Positions 1-7,374 of a stretch of 32,796 nt of DNA are shown here, piece by piece. The notes below the pieces were generated by a model. That model made no database searches, was not told the origin of the DNA, and worked only from the letters and a program-made list of their open reading frames with translations. The stretch comes from Acetobacter sp. (GTDB lineage Bacteria > Pseudomonadota > Alphaproteobacteria > Acetobacterales > Acetobacteraceae): contig JAAYUA010000024.1 of assembly GCA_012517935.1 (NCBI GenBank), forward strand, positions 1 through 32,796, written 5' to 3'. The position numbers were made by a program, and so were the translations under genes. Each line of letters opens with the position of its first letter. Position 1 is the first letter of the stretch.

Positions 1-141
1 CTGTCGTCAATGTATGGATACACAGCGAATGCGACAACCCAGCATGGTATCTTTTCTGGAAGATCGATTTCCGGTTCGGCTCCGACTTATGTGATTGCCT
101 CACCTTTTGTCGCAATGGGAACGTTGTCATTTGATTTCTGA
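1..141 (+). CDS. C-terminal end of an outer-membrane beta-barrel protein (partial)
   Basis: The frame is open from the left edge and ends in TGA at 139-141, so only the last 46 residues are seen. They are rich in Gly, Ser, Thr and aromatic residues and finish in GTLSFDF. A terminal aromatic residue on an alternating last strand is the usual signal for outer-membrane barrel insertion, and this ending is typical of TonB-dependent receptors and related porins. The family cannot be settled from so short a piece. A small hairpin follows, then the phospholipase C gene starts 75 bases later on the same strand, so co-transcription is possible but unproven. Confidence 0.5.
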   Translation: MSSMYGYTANATTQHGIFSGRSISGSAPTYVIASPFVAMGTLSFDF

Positions 142-145
142 GCAT

Positions 146-163
146 CATGACAGAGATGTCATG
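146..163 (+). terminator. Short hairpin after the barrel gene, weak terminator candidate
   Basis: CATGACA and TGTCATG form a perfect seven-base stem with a GAGA loop, five bases after the upstream stop codon. The following bases (TAATTCT) are only partly T-rich, so termination would be inefficient. It could equally be an operator before the phospholipase gene. Confidence 0.3.
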
Positions 164-216
164 TAATTCTAGAGCGCTCAAAAAAATATTATGTTCATGA
201 AACGTAGGAAAAGATT

Positions 217-2697
217 ATGGAAACCCGCCGTCGGTTTATGCAGTTTATTCTGTCAGGTGGGGCAATGGCGGCAATGCCCAAAGCTGTTGCTCGGGCAGCT
301 GCGATTGCTCCCGATCCAGGATCTTCATTCCTTGATGCAGAACATGTCGTTATCCTGATGCAGGAAAATCGGTCTTTCGATCATGTTTTCGGCACCTTGC
401 AGGGTGTTCGCGGATTTCATGATCCCAGAGCCGCGATTACAGGAAACGGAAACTCTGTTTTTCTTCAATCTGATAAAAAAGGGAATACATTTGCTCCCTG
501 GCGTCTTGATATAAATGAAACGAAGATCACCTGGATGGGATCAATTCCTCACAGTCGTGATAGTCAGGTTGATGCGTGGAACAATGGGCAGCATGATAAC
601 TGGATAGACGCAAAGCGGTCTTACCATCATGATTATGCGAAAATTCCTATTACAATGGGACATTATACAAGAAAAGATTTACCTTTTTATTATGATCTTG
701 CGGATGCTTTTACCGTATGTGATCAGAATTATTGCGGCGCCATGACGAGTACAACGCCTAATCGTCTGATTTTCTGGACAGGAACCGTCAGGAATCAGCC
801 GAATCTGGAATCCAACGTCTATATGCGTAATCCGGAGATTCTCGAAGGGGGGATGACCTGGACGACTTTTCCGGAACGGCTCGAAAAATACGGCATTTCA
901 TGGAAATTCTACCAAAATGAGTTGACGCAGCGTGGCGGAATGACACACGAAGAGCGTTCATGGCTTTCGAATTTTGGATGCAATGTTCTCGAGTGTTTTG
1001 ACAAATTTCAGGTCGGTGCTGATCCCGGATTCCTCGTCTGGATAGATGAGCGGATCGCGGAGTGTTCAAGCCATCTGGAGAAATTATATTCTCTGGAGAT
1101 GCTGTCTTCCGAAAAAAAGCAGGAACAAATCACAGAAGCATCGGCACTTCTGGCATTTCTCAAAAAGAGAAAAGAGACATTCCCGAAAAAATTCGATGAA
1201 CTGACCAAAGAAGAAAAGGAACTTTTCAACAGAGCATTTGTCACGAACAAGAATGAAGCGGACTATCGCAAACTGGATACTCTTCATTTCACGCAAGGTG
1301 ATACATCTTCGGAGATGAAAGTGCCGGAAGGCGATATTCTTTATCAATTCAGGAAGGATGTTCAGTCGGGACAATTGCCGACAGTTTCATGGCTTGCTGC
1401 TCCGGAACATTTCTCCGATCACCCGACTTCCGCCTGGTTCGGTGCCTATTATGTTTCAGAAGTGATGAATATTCTGACAGAAAATCCGGACATATGGAAA
1501 AAGACAATATTTATTCTCACCTATGACGAGAATGACGGATATTTCGACCATTGTCCTTCTTTTGTGGCTCCCGATCCACATCGTCCTGAAACAGGTCGTG
1601 TTTCTTCTGGAATTACAGATGCAGCGCTGGAATATACGTATCGCGAGGACGAGATCCGGATGGGTGTTTCTGATCGTCTTGCCCGATCGGGTCCGATCGG
1701 CTTGGGATTCCGTGTTCCCATGGTCATTGCTTCACCATGGAGCCGTGGTGGATGGGTGAATTCCCAACTTTTTGACCATTCATCGACCTTGCAATTCCTT
1801 GAAAAATTCATTGATGGGAAATTTGGAGCCAAAGTGGAAGAGACGAATATTTCTTCATGGCGTCGTTCTATCTCTGGTGATCTCACATCATGTTTTCGTG
1901 TTTTTGATCCAACGGAGCCGGACGTATCCTATCTTGATAGAGATCAGTTCCTTGTTAAGATCCAAAAAGCAAAGAACATGCCTCTTCCATCAGGTTTCGA
2001 TAATCTCTCAAAAAATAAAATTGAGTATTTCCAAAAGAATCCAGCAGAATTGCAAGCTCATCTCTGGCAGGAAGCAGGGCAGAGAAAAGCGTGTGCTTTG
2101 CCTTATGAACTGTCATGTGAATTATTATCCGATCCTCATTCCCTGATGGTCAGGCTTGAGGCGGGCAATACCCTGCACGGGGATCGCTCATCGGGAGCCC
2201 CGTTCAATATTTACACGAGAAATCTTGCATCAGGAGAGGAGATGCAGGTCGGAACATATTCTGTTGCTGCGGGAGATGACCTTACAGCAGTGTTTCACAG
2301 ATCTGATTTTTCTGATGGACGGTATGATGTTCGGGTGCAGGCGCCGAATGGATTCTTCAGACATTTTTCGGGTGATGCACGAACAGAAAATCTGCATGTG
2401 AGCAGCAAGGTTCGGATTGATTCCTCCGGACACGTATTTCTGGATATTTCCTCTGAGAATAACGGGAATACGCCAGTGATGTTCCAGTGTGAAGTTCAGC
2501 CCAAGGGGCGTATCGAAGATATTGCCGTGGAAGCTGGAAAGAAACGGAATATTGTGATCCCCCTGGATCAGGATCACATGTGGTACGATGTGAAAATCAC
2601 CGAACAGGCAGCCGGGACACATGGTCTCTGGCATTATGCAGGTCGGGTTGAAACAGGTAAATCGACTATGACTGATCCGCAAATGGGGAATCTTTAG
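217..2697 (+). CDS. plc: Phosphocholine-specific phospholipase C, Tat-exported
   Basis: 826 residues, predicted to hydrolyse phosphatidylcholine or sphingomyelin to diacylglycerol/ceramide and phosphocholine outside the cytoplasm. The N-terminus has a twin-arginine signal (RRRFMQF at about residues 4-10, then a hydrophobic stretch and an Ala-rich cleavage region near 28). The phosphoesterase core shows QENRSFDH (Glu50/Asn51, metal ligands in this family), MTSTTPNR (176-183, nucleophile region) and YDENDGYFDH (from 436, with Asp/Glu/Asp). A Lys/Glu-rich helical insert occupies about 275-350. The last ~180 residues match the paired C-terminal beta domains of bacterial phospholipases C. AGGA seven bases before the ATG supports the start. 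The gene carries more A/T-ending codons than its neighbours, which suggests acquisition by transfer. Whether it is haemolytic cannot be told. The family is often phosphate-regulated, but I see no clean Pho box upstream. Confidence 0.93.
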   Translation: METRRRFMQFILSGGAMAAMPKAVARAAAIAPDPGSSFLDAEHVVILMQENRSFDHVFGTLQGVRGFHDPRAAITGNGNSVFLQSDKKGNTFAPWRLDINETKITWMGSIPHSRDSQVDAWNNGQHDNWIDAKRSYHHDYAKIPITMGHYTRKDLPFYYDLADAFTVCDQNYCGAMTSTTPNRLIFWTGTVRNQPNLESNVYMRNPEILEGGMTWTTFPERLEKYGISWKFYQNELTQRGGMTHEERSWLSNFGCNVLECFDKFQVGADPGFLVWIDERIAECSSHLEKLYSLEMLSSEKKQEQITEASALLAFLKKRKETFPKKFDELTKEEKELFNRAFVTNKNEADYRKLDTLHFTQGDTSSEMKVPEGDILYQFRKDVQSGQLPTVSWLAAPEHFSDHPTSAWFGAYYVSEVMNILTENPDIWKKTIFILTYDENDGYFDHCPSFVAPDPHRPETGRVSSGITDAALEYTYREDEIRMGVSDRLARSGPIGLGFRVPMVIASPWSRGGWVNSQLFDHSSTLQFLEKFIDGKFGAKVEETNISSWRRSISGDLTSCFRVFDPTEPDVSYLDRDQFLVKIQKAKNMPLPSGFDNLSKNKIEYFQKNPAELQAHLWQEAGQRKACALPYELSCELLSDPHSLMVRLEAGNTLHGDRSSGAPFNIYTRNLASGEEMQVGTYSVAAGDDLTAVFHRSDFSDGRYDVRVQAPNGFFRHFSGDARTENLHVSSKVRIDSSGHVFLDISSENNGNTPVMFQCEVQPKGRIEDIAVEAGKKRNIVIPLDQDHMWYDVKITEQAAGTHGLWHYAGRVETGKSTMTDPQMGNL

Positions 2698-2725
2698 ATT
2701 TATAGATAATATTTTTCGGAAGAAC

Positions 2726-3514
2726 TTATCCTCGGCGTCGAAAGAGCGTTGTGAGCCCGAAAATGGCGGCGCTGAGAGCGGCAATACAGAAAGACACAGG
2801 TGCATCTGTATACCATGAAATAGTCAGTCCTCCCCATGCTTCGGCAATGGCGAGGATGGCTGAAGTGCAAAGGCCCGTGACTGGATTCAGCCCCAGTCGC
2901 AGGGCAGTGGCGCCCGGTCCGATCATGAGTGTGAAGACCAGAAGGACACCAGTGACTTCCGTGCAAATGGCAGTTGCCAGTCCAGCCATTGCCATGAAGC
3001 AGGTTGACACCAGTTGGACTGGCACGCCTCGGGCTTCGGCCAATTCCGGTTGAAGACTGGCAAATAACAGCGGACGACCGATAGTGCCCAATCCGATCAG
3101 TCCGGCAAGAACAGTGCCGGCAAGAATCTGGAGTGTCTGCTGGTTGATGCCGAACACGTTGCCGAACAGAAGGGCTGTGGCCGTGCTTGCAGGACCATGC
3201 AACAGATAGAGAAACAAGCTGCCACATCCCATGGCCAGAGAGAGTGTCAGGCCGATCGCAATGTCCCTGTCCCCATGACGGGCGTTATTCAAGCTCATGC
3301 CCATGCCACCCGCAGTGGCGGCGATCAGAAGGCCCGCCAGTGGTGGCATGCCTGCCCATAATGCGGCAGTGGCTCCGGCGAAGCCGATATGGGAAAGGGC
3401 ATGCCCAGCAAAGGATTGTCCGCGCAGCACCAGAAACCAGCCGATCATCCCGGCCAGCAGCCCGACCAGAGCAGAGGCGAGGAATGCCTGACGCATGAAT
3501 TCAAAGGCGAGCAT
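2726..3514 (-). CDS. znuB: Zinc/manganese ABC transporter, membrane permease
   Basis: 262 residues, an ABC-3 family permease with about eight hydrophobic helices spanning almost the whole protein. It would form the inner-membrane channel for divalent metal delivered by the periplasmic binding protein. The frame is open 72 bases further upstream, but that extension lies inside the ATPase gene. ATG at 3514 (MLAFEFMRQAFL) directly follows the ATPase stop, separated by one base, as expected for a translationally coupled operon. It is the last gene of the minus-strand operon and ends 28 bases from the convergent phospholipase gene. Zinc is favoured over manganese because of the Zur-like site upstream of the operon; sequence alone does not exclude manganese. 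Confidence 0.9.
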   Translation of the reverse strand: MLAFEFMRQAFLASALVGLLAGMIGWFLVLRGQSFAGHALSHIGFAGATAALWAGMPPLAGLLIAATAGGMGMSLNNARHGDRDIAIGLTLSLAMGCGSLFLYLLHGPASTATALLFGNVFGINQQTLQILAGTVLAGLIGLGTIGRPLLFASLQPELAEARGVPVQLVSTCFMAMAGLATAICTEVTGVLLVFTLMIGPGATALRLGLNPVTGLCTSAILAIAEAWGGLTISWYTDAPVSFCIAALSAAIFGLTTLFRRRG

Positions 3515-3515
3515 G

Positions 3516-4280
3516 TCAGGCCTCCCGACCCGGAGCGACAAAAATCTGCCCGCTGGGAGCGTGGAAGACATCCACAGGCGTTCCATACAGGCGGCTCAGA
3601 ACTGGGGCGGTCAGGATTTCGTCCGGGGTGCCGATGCGTGCATGCCCCCCGGCGAGATAGAGCACCCGGTCCACAATGCCGATCAGCGGGTTGATGTCAT
3701 GTGCGGAAATCAGGGCGGTGATCCCACGGGCCCTGACAAGATTTCCGGTGAGTTCGGCGACTTCCCGCATGCGGCCAGGATCAAGACTGGCGAGAGGTTC
3801 ATCAAGCAGAAGCAGGCGGGGATGGCCAAGCATTGCCTGCGCCAGCATCAGGCGTTGACGTTCACCACCTGACAGTGTGCCAAAGGGACGGTCCGCCAGA
3901 TCTGTGGCATTCAGTTCCTGCAGAACAGCCTCCAGTTCTTCTGTGCTGCGTTTCTTGCTTGCAAGCCCCCATCTGTTGCCTTCCAGCGTTGCCATGATGT
4001 GCGCCCGTCCGGTCAGGCGGGGGCCAATCATGCTGCGGGTTTGTGGAAGGTAGCCAATATCGGCACGGCCACGACGGACGGGCTGTCCAAAGAGGGAGAG
4101 CGCGCCCCGGGTCACAGGCGTCAAACCGAGAAGTGTGCGGAAAAATGTGCTTTTCCCTGCCCCGTTGGGACCCAGAACCGCGACTATGGACCCTTCGGGA
4201 ATATGGAAAGAGAGACCGCAGAGAATGCGACGTCCGGCGAGATCAACATCCAGAGTCTGGCAACTGATGGCGTGTGTCAT
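3516..4280 (-). CDS. znuC: Zinc/manganese ABC transporter, ATP-binding subunit
   Basis: 254 residues, a single ABC ATPase domain that would power the permease encoded next to it. Visible motifs are Walker A GPNGAGKST (about 37-45), the signature LSGGERQRL (about 135-143), Walker B LLLLDEP (about 156-162) and the switch histidine in ISAHD (about 193). The C-terminal tail after the switch region is short, as in metal importers of this class. It sits between the binding protein (12 bases upstream) and the permease (one base downstream), so the three are almost certainly one transcript. Confidence 0.93.
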   Translation of the reverse strand: MTHAISCQTLDVDLAGRRILCGLSFHIPEGSIVAVLGPNGAGKSTFFRTLLGLTPVTRGALSLFGQPVRRGRADIGYLPQTRSMIGPRLTGRAHIMATLEGNRWGLASKKRSTEELEAVLQELNATDLADRPFGTLSGGERQRLMLAQAMLGHPRLLLLDEPLASLDPGRMREVAELTGNLVRARGITALISAHDINPLIGIVDRVLYLAGGHARIGTPDEILTAPVLSRLYGTPVDVFHAPSGQIFVAPGREA

Positions 4281-4292
4281 GTGAATTGCGGT

Positions 4293-5189
4293 TCAGTGTG
4301 CTGGAGATGTGATGTGGGGGGATGAAGAAAGCGCGGCAGAGAGACGATCAAGGATATGATTCATCCAATCCTGCCAATGCATGTTCGCAGGCAGGGTTTC
4401 ATGCAGCATGAGCACGGGAATTCCTGCGGCCTGTGCCGCTTCTTCCAGTTTTTTGGTGGCCGGTGTGGTGGTCTGGGCATTTCCGATCAACAGGCGGATC
4501 TGACCTTTATGAATGGCCAGCTCCATTTCGGCCACGCTGGAAGGCGTGGGCTCCGTATCGTTCATGATGGATTTCTGGAAGGCTGTTCCCATCATTTCCA
4601 GTCCCAGAAGATCGGTCAGAGGCGTGCAGAGAGGCTCTGTTGCGGCGATGGGAAGGCCGGAAAATTTTTCGTGCAATGTTTCGATTCGATGGTTCAGCGT
4701 GTCGATAATGGCAGAGAAATCTTGCAGGTGTTGCCTGAACCGGGGCGCCTCGGGTGGAATCAGGTCGGAAAAGATGTTTGCCAGACGTTGGGCCACTCTG
4801 CGCACGGTTTCAGGGCAGAACCAGATATGGGGATTGTCTCCTGTTGGCAGCGACACCAGTTCGGCAACATCAAGTATGGTGTGAGAGGCGCCAGCGGGGA
4901 TCAGGCGGGACATCCAGGGATCATATCCGCCACCATTGGAGATGATGACCACGGCTTTCGCAATCTGCCGTGCGGTGGAAGGGGCGGGCTCAAACAGATG
5001 TGGGTCCGTGCCGGGATTGTTCAGAAGCGACGTGACCTGTGTACTGGTGCCACCGATCTGGGAAGCGATGTCTCCCCATACGGCTTCTGCAGCGACGACA
5101 GAGAGTGACGTATCGGCCATTGCTGGCCTGATCATGCAGGACACCAGAAGACTGGAAAGCACTGATCGACGCTGAAGGAACGGAGACAT
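4293..5189 (-). CDS. znuA: Zinc/manganese ABC transporter, periplasmic binding protein
   Basis: 298 residues, a cluster A-I solute-binding protein with an N-terminal signal peptide (cleavage probably after PAMA, near residue 25). It would capture metal in the periplasm. Two expected histidine ligands are visible: His64 in DPHLFEP and His121 in NPHIW. Where ZnuA/MntC proteins usually have the third histidine, this one reads ATEPL (Glu185), a variant seen in a sub-branch of the family. It also lacks the His-rich loop of many ZnuA proteins. Two ATGs are adjacent (5192 and 5189). The second is chosen because AAAGG lies six bases before it and only three before the first. A Zur-like palindrome covers the probable -10 box just upstream. 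Confidence 0.9.
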   Translation of the reverse strand: MSPFLQRRSVLSSLLVSCMIRPAMADTSLSVVAAEAVWGDIASQIGGTSTQVTSLLNNPGTDPHLFEPAPSTARQIAKAVVIISNGGGYDPWMSRLIPAGASHTILDVAELVSLPTGDNPHIWFCPETVRRVAQRLANIFSDLIPPEAPRFRQHLQDFSAIIDTLNHRIETLHEKFSGLPIAATEPLCTPLTDLLGLEMMGTAFQKSIMNDTEPTPSSVAEMELAIHKGQIRLLIGNAQTTTPATKKLEEAAQAAGIPVLMLHETLPANMHWQDWMNHILDRLSAALSSSPHITSPAH

Positions 5190-5204
5190 CATGCGCCTTT
5201 ACGC

Positions 5205-5227
5205 GTTATGTTATATTATATCAATAC
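5205..5227. promoter_or_regulatory. Zur-box-like palindrome over the znuA promoter
   Basis: An imperfect palindrome is centred at 5216. Its core at 5209-5223 reads TGTTATA-T-TATATCA, matching on six of seven pairs and resembling the TGTTATA(n)TATAACA pattern of proteobacterial Zur sites. On the minus strand it contains a perfect TATAAT (5215-5220), about 26 bases before the znuA start. A repressor bound here would block znuA directly. The site also lies 115 bases upstream of ahcY. Confidence 0.6.
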
Positions 5228-5241
5228 ATGAATAAAATCGT

Positions 5242-5331
5242 CTGGAGATCACTGGCTTCCGAACATCCTGTCTCCGGCGGGTGGTCCGATCCCGGTCAGC
5301 ACGGTATAGAGACGGCACCTAATACAGGAGA
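5242..5331 (+). promoter_or_regulatory. ahcY 5' leader with mutually exclusive stems
   Basis: Three pairings compete for the same TCTCC segment (5271-5275). CTGGAGA at 5242-5248 can pair with 5271-5277. CTGTCTC at 5268-5274 can pair with GAGACGG at 5309-5315. TCTCC can also pair with GGAGA at 5327-5331, which is the ahcY ribosome-binding site. CGGG/CCCG (5278-5281/5291-5294) adds an inner stem. This resembles a translation-control leader, but it matches no riboswitch class I can name with confidence. Confidence 0.35.
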
Positions 5332-5341
5332 GTATGAAGCA

Positions 5342-6640
5342 ATGAGCGCCACACAGGATTACAAGGTTCGCGATATTTCACTTGCTGAATGGGGCCGGAA
5401 GGAAATCTCCATCGCAGAAGGCGAAATGCCGGGCCTGATGGCGCTGCGCGAGGAATATGGCGCCAGCCAGCCGCTGAAGGGTGCGCGGATTGCAGGCTGT
5501 CTGCATATGACGATTCAGACCGCGGTTCTGATCGAGACACTGATTGCACTCGGCGCCACGGTGCGCTGGTCATCATGCAACATTTTCTCGACACAGGATC
5601 ACGCTGCTGCTGCGATGGCTGCGGCCGGAATTCCGGTGTTCGCATGGAAAGGCCTGTCGGAAGAAGAGTTCTGGTGGTGCATTGAGCAGACTGTCCGCAG
5701 CGCGGATGGCTGGACACCGAACATGATTCTGGATGATGGCGGTGATCTGACCGTGCTGATGCACGACAAGTATCCCGAAATGCTGAATGATGTGCGTGGC
5801 CTGTCAGAGGAAACCACCACGGGTGTTCATCGTCTGTGGGAAATGGCGAAGAAGGGCACGCTGAAAGTTCCGGCGATCAACGTCAACGACAGCGTCACCA
5901 AATCCAAGTTCGACAATCTGTATGGTTGCCGTGAGAGCCTTGTGGATGCGATCCGTCGCGGCACAGACGTGATGATGGCCGGCAAGGTCGCTGTCGTTGC
6001 GGGTTATGGCGATGTGGGTAAGGGATCCGCTGCGTCCCTGCGTAATGCGGGTTGTCGCGTTCTGGTGACTGAAGTCGATCCGATCTGCGCACTTCAGGCC
6101 GCGATGGAAGGCTATGAAGTCGTGACGATGGAGAAGGCTGCTCCGCGTGGCGATATCTTCGTGACCGCGACAGGCAATGTCGACGTCATCACGGTCGATC
6201 ATATGCGTGAGATGAAAAATCGCGCCATTGTCTGCAACATCGGTCACTTCGATTCGGAAATCCAGATCGAGGGTCTGCGCAACTTCACATGGGACAACAT
6301 CAAGCCGCAGGTTGATGAGGTTGTTTTCCCGGACGGCAAGCGTCTGATCGTTCTGTCTGAAGGACGTCTGGTGAATCTGGGCAATGCGACAGGCCATCCG
6401 TCTTTCGTCATGTCCGCTTCCTTCACCAACCAGACGCTGGCCCAGATCGAGCTCTGGACGGCGAAAGAAGGGCAGTATGAAAACAAGGTTTATGTCCTGC
6501 CGAAGAAACTCGACGAGAAGGTTGCTGCCCTTCATCTCGAGAAAGTCGGTGCGGAACTGAGCCGACTGTCGGAAAAGCAGGCCAGCTATATCGACGTTCC
6601 GACCAGCGGACCGTTCAAGCACGAGGCCTATCGCTACTGA
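5342..6640 (+). CDS. ahcY: S-adenosylhomocysteine hydrolase (adenosylhomocysteinase)
   Basis: 432 residues, a cytoplasmic enzyme that reversibly splits S-adenosylhomocysteine into adenosine and homocysteine with bound NAD, removing the inhibitory product of methyltransferases. The NAD-binding motif GYGDVGKG is at about 221-228. [13 protein letters not shown] near the N-terminus and the C-terminal [10 protein letters not shown] are characteristic, the latter carrying the conserved Lys and Tyr that reach into the partner subunit. The frame is open back to an ATG at 5228. The start at 5342 is preferred because family members begin around here, AGGAG lies 11 bases upstream, and the 38-residue extension looks non-conserved. 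A four-codon ORF (MKQ, 5334-5345) overlaps the start out of frame. A strong terminator follows the gene. Confidence 0.97.
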   Translation: MSATQDYKVRDISLAEWGRKEISIAEGEMPGLMALREEYGASQPLKGARIAGCLHMTIQTAVLIETLIALGATVRWSSCNIFSTQDHAAAAMAAAGIPVFAWKGLSEEEFWWCIEQTVRSADGWTPNMILDDGGDLTVLMHDKYPEMLNDVRGLSEETTTGVHRLWEMAKKGTLKVPAINVNDSVTKSKFDNLYGCRESLVDAIRRGTDVMMAGKVAVVAGYGDVGKGSAASLRNAGCRVLVTEVDPICALQAAMEGYEVVTMEKAAPRGDIFVTATGNVDVITVDHMREMKNRAIVCNIGHFDSEIQIEGLRNFTWDNIKPQVDEVVFPDGKRLIVLSEGRLVNLGNATGHPSFVMSASFTNQTLAQIELWTAKEGQYENKVYVLPKKLDEKVAALHLEKVGAELSRLSEKQASYIDVPTSGPFKHEAYRY

Positions 6641-6645
6641 TCCGG

Positions 6646-6685
6646 AAACAGGCCAGAGGCAGTCATTGCTTTCTGGCCTGTTTTT
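6646..6685 (+). terminator. Rho-independent terminator after ahcY
   Basis: AAACAGGCCAGA (6646-6657) pairs along its whole length with the bases before and into the T-run (TCTGGCCTGTTT), giving an approximately 12-base stem with a 14-base loop and a T5 tail ending at 6685. It is a textbook intrinsic terminator five bases past the ahcY stop. Confidence 0.88.
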
Positions 6686-6734
6686 CAATCCGGTGGAACG
6701 TGCGTTCCTTCATGCAAATAAAGGTTTTCCAGAT

Positions 6735-7127
6735 ATGAGCATTTTCGGAAAGATTGTTTCAGCGATTTTCGGACAGGCCCATGCGGGGACGACAGATCCG
6801 GCAACTTCCGCGACAACAGCACCGGCCGAGACGCCAGCTGCTGCAACTGGAAGCACGGCTGCTCCTGCTGCGGTCTCGGTTGATGTCGATGCCGTCCTTG
6901 CAGGACTGGCGGCAAAGGCTGGGCAGCCGCTGAACTGGAAAGAGTCGATTGTCGATCTTCTGAAGCTGCTTGGCATGGACAGTTCGCTGGAGGCGCGTCG
7001 TCAGTTGGCGGCCGAGTTGCACTATTCCGGTGACCAGCATGATTCTGCTGCCATGAATGTATGGTTGATCAAGGAAGTTCGTAAAAAGCTTACCGAAAAT
7101 GGCGGCAAGCTTCCGACTTCCTTCTGA
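6735..7127 (+). CDS. DUF3597 family protein of unknown function
   Basis: 130 residues, starting MSIFGKIVSAIFG, a typical opening for DUF3597 proteins of alphaproteobacteria. About 35 residues of Ala/Thr/Pro-rich linker follow (roughly 20-55), then a compact helical domain (about 56-130) with DAVLAGLAAKAG, a W-rich segment and a conserved LLKLLGMDSS...RRQLAAELHY pattern. No signal peptide or catalytic motif is evident. The frame is open to 6666, but that region overlaps the ahcY terminator. AAGG ten bases before the ATG supports 6735. It lies alone between the ahcY terminator and the ompW promoter region, so it is probably monocistronic. Its role is not known. Confidence 0.8.
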   Translation: MSIFGKIVSAIFGQAHAGTTDPATSATTAPAETPAAATGSTAAPAAVSVDVDAVLAGLAAKAGQPLNWKESIVDLLKLLGMDSSLEARRQLAAELHYSGDQHDSAAMNVWLIKEVRKKLTENGGKLPTSF

Positions 7128-7145
7128 ACTCTATGTTTCCGGGGT

Positions 7146-7176
7146 CGTCAGCAGGAACAGTTCAATCCTGTTGACG
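7146..7176. repeat. Inverted repeat downstream of the DUF3597 gene
   Basis: CGTCAGCAGGA (7146-7156) and TCCTGTTGACG (7166-7176) form an 11-base stem with one G-U pair and a nine-base loop, 18 bases after the stop codon. There is no T-run, so if it terminates transcription it is not a standard intrinsic terminator. The rest of the 7128-7374 gap holds the FNR-type site and ompW promoter. Confidence 0.55.
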
Positions 7177-7286
7177 GTCATGGACGGCCCGTGTGCAGCA
7201 TCGTTTTCTGATGACCGCTTGGCCATAAAGTCCTTGTGTCATATGTACAACAGTAAGCCGGGTTTCTGGTCTCGTCTTTCTGGATA

Positions 7287-7300
7287 TTGATCCAGATCAA
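7287..7300. promoter_or_regulatory. FNR-type binding site before ompW
   Basis: TTGATCCAGATCAA is a perfect match to the FNR/ANR consensus TTGAT-N4-ATCAA. Its centre is about 81 bases before the ompW ATG. -10-like hexamers at 7315-7320 (TATCAT) or 7321-7326 (GATTAA) would put the site roughly 33 to 40 bases upstream of transcription start. The second fits the class II activator position best. Confidence 0.75.
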
Positions 7301-7374
7301 AGAAGCTTGAAAACTATCATGATTAACAGGCGTTCAAACCTTACTCGTCGCCTGTAAAGTGAAGTTCAACGGCT

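Noticed and set aside
142-216. Possible Pho box before the phospholipase gene
   Set aside because: Only one CTGTCAT-like heptamer (on the minus strand) is present, within a hairpin; the direct-repeat spacing of a Pho box is not met.
5228-5341. N-terminal 38-residue extension of ahcY from the ATG at 5228
   Set aside because: It would start inside the znuA promoter region, lacks a ribosome-binding site, and is not part of the known AhcY family.
5804-6688. 294-codon frame opposite ahcY
   Set aside because: It shadows a strongly conserved gene and crosses the ahcY terminator. No recognisable protein.
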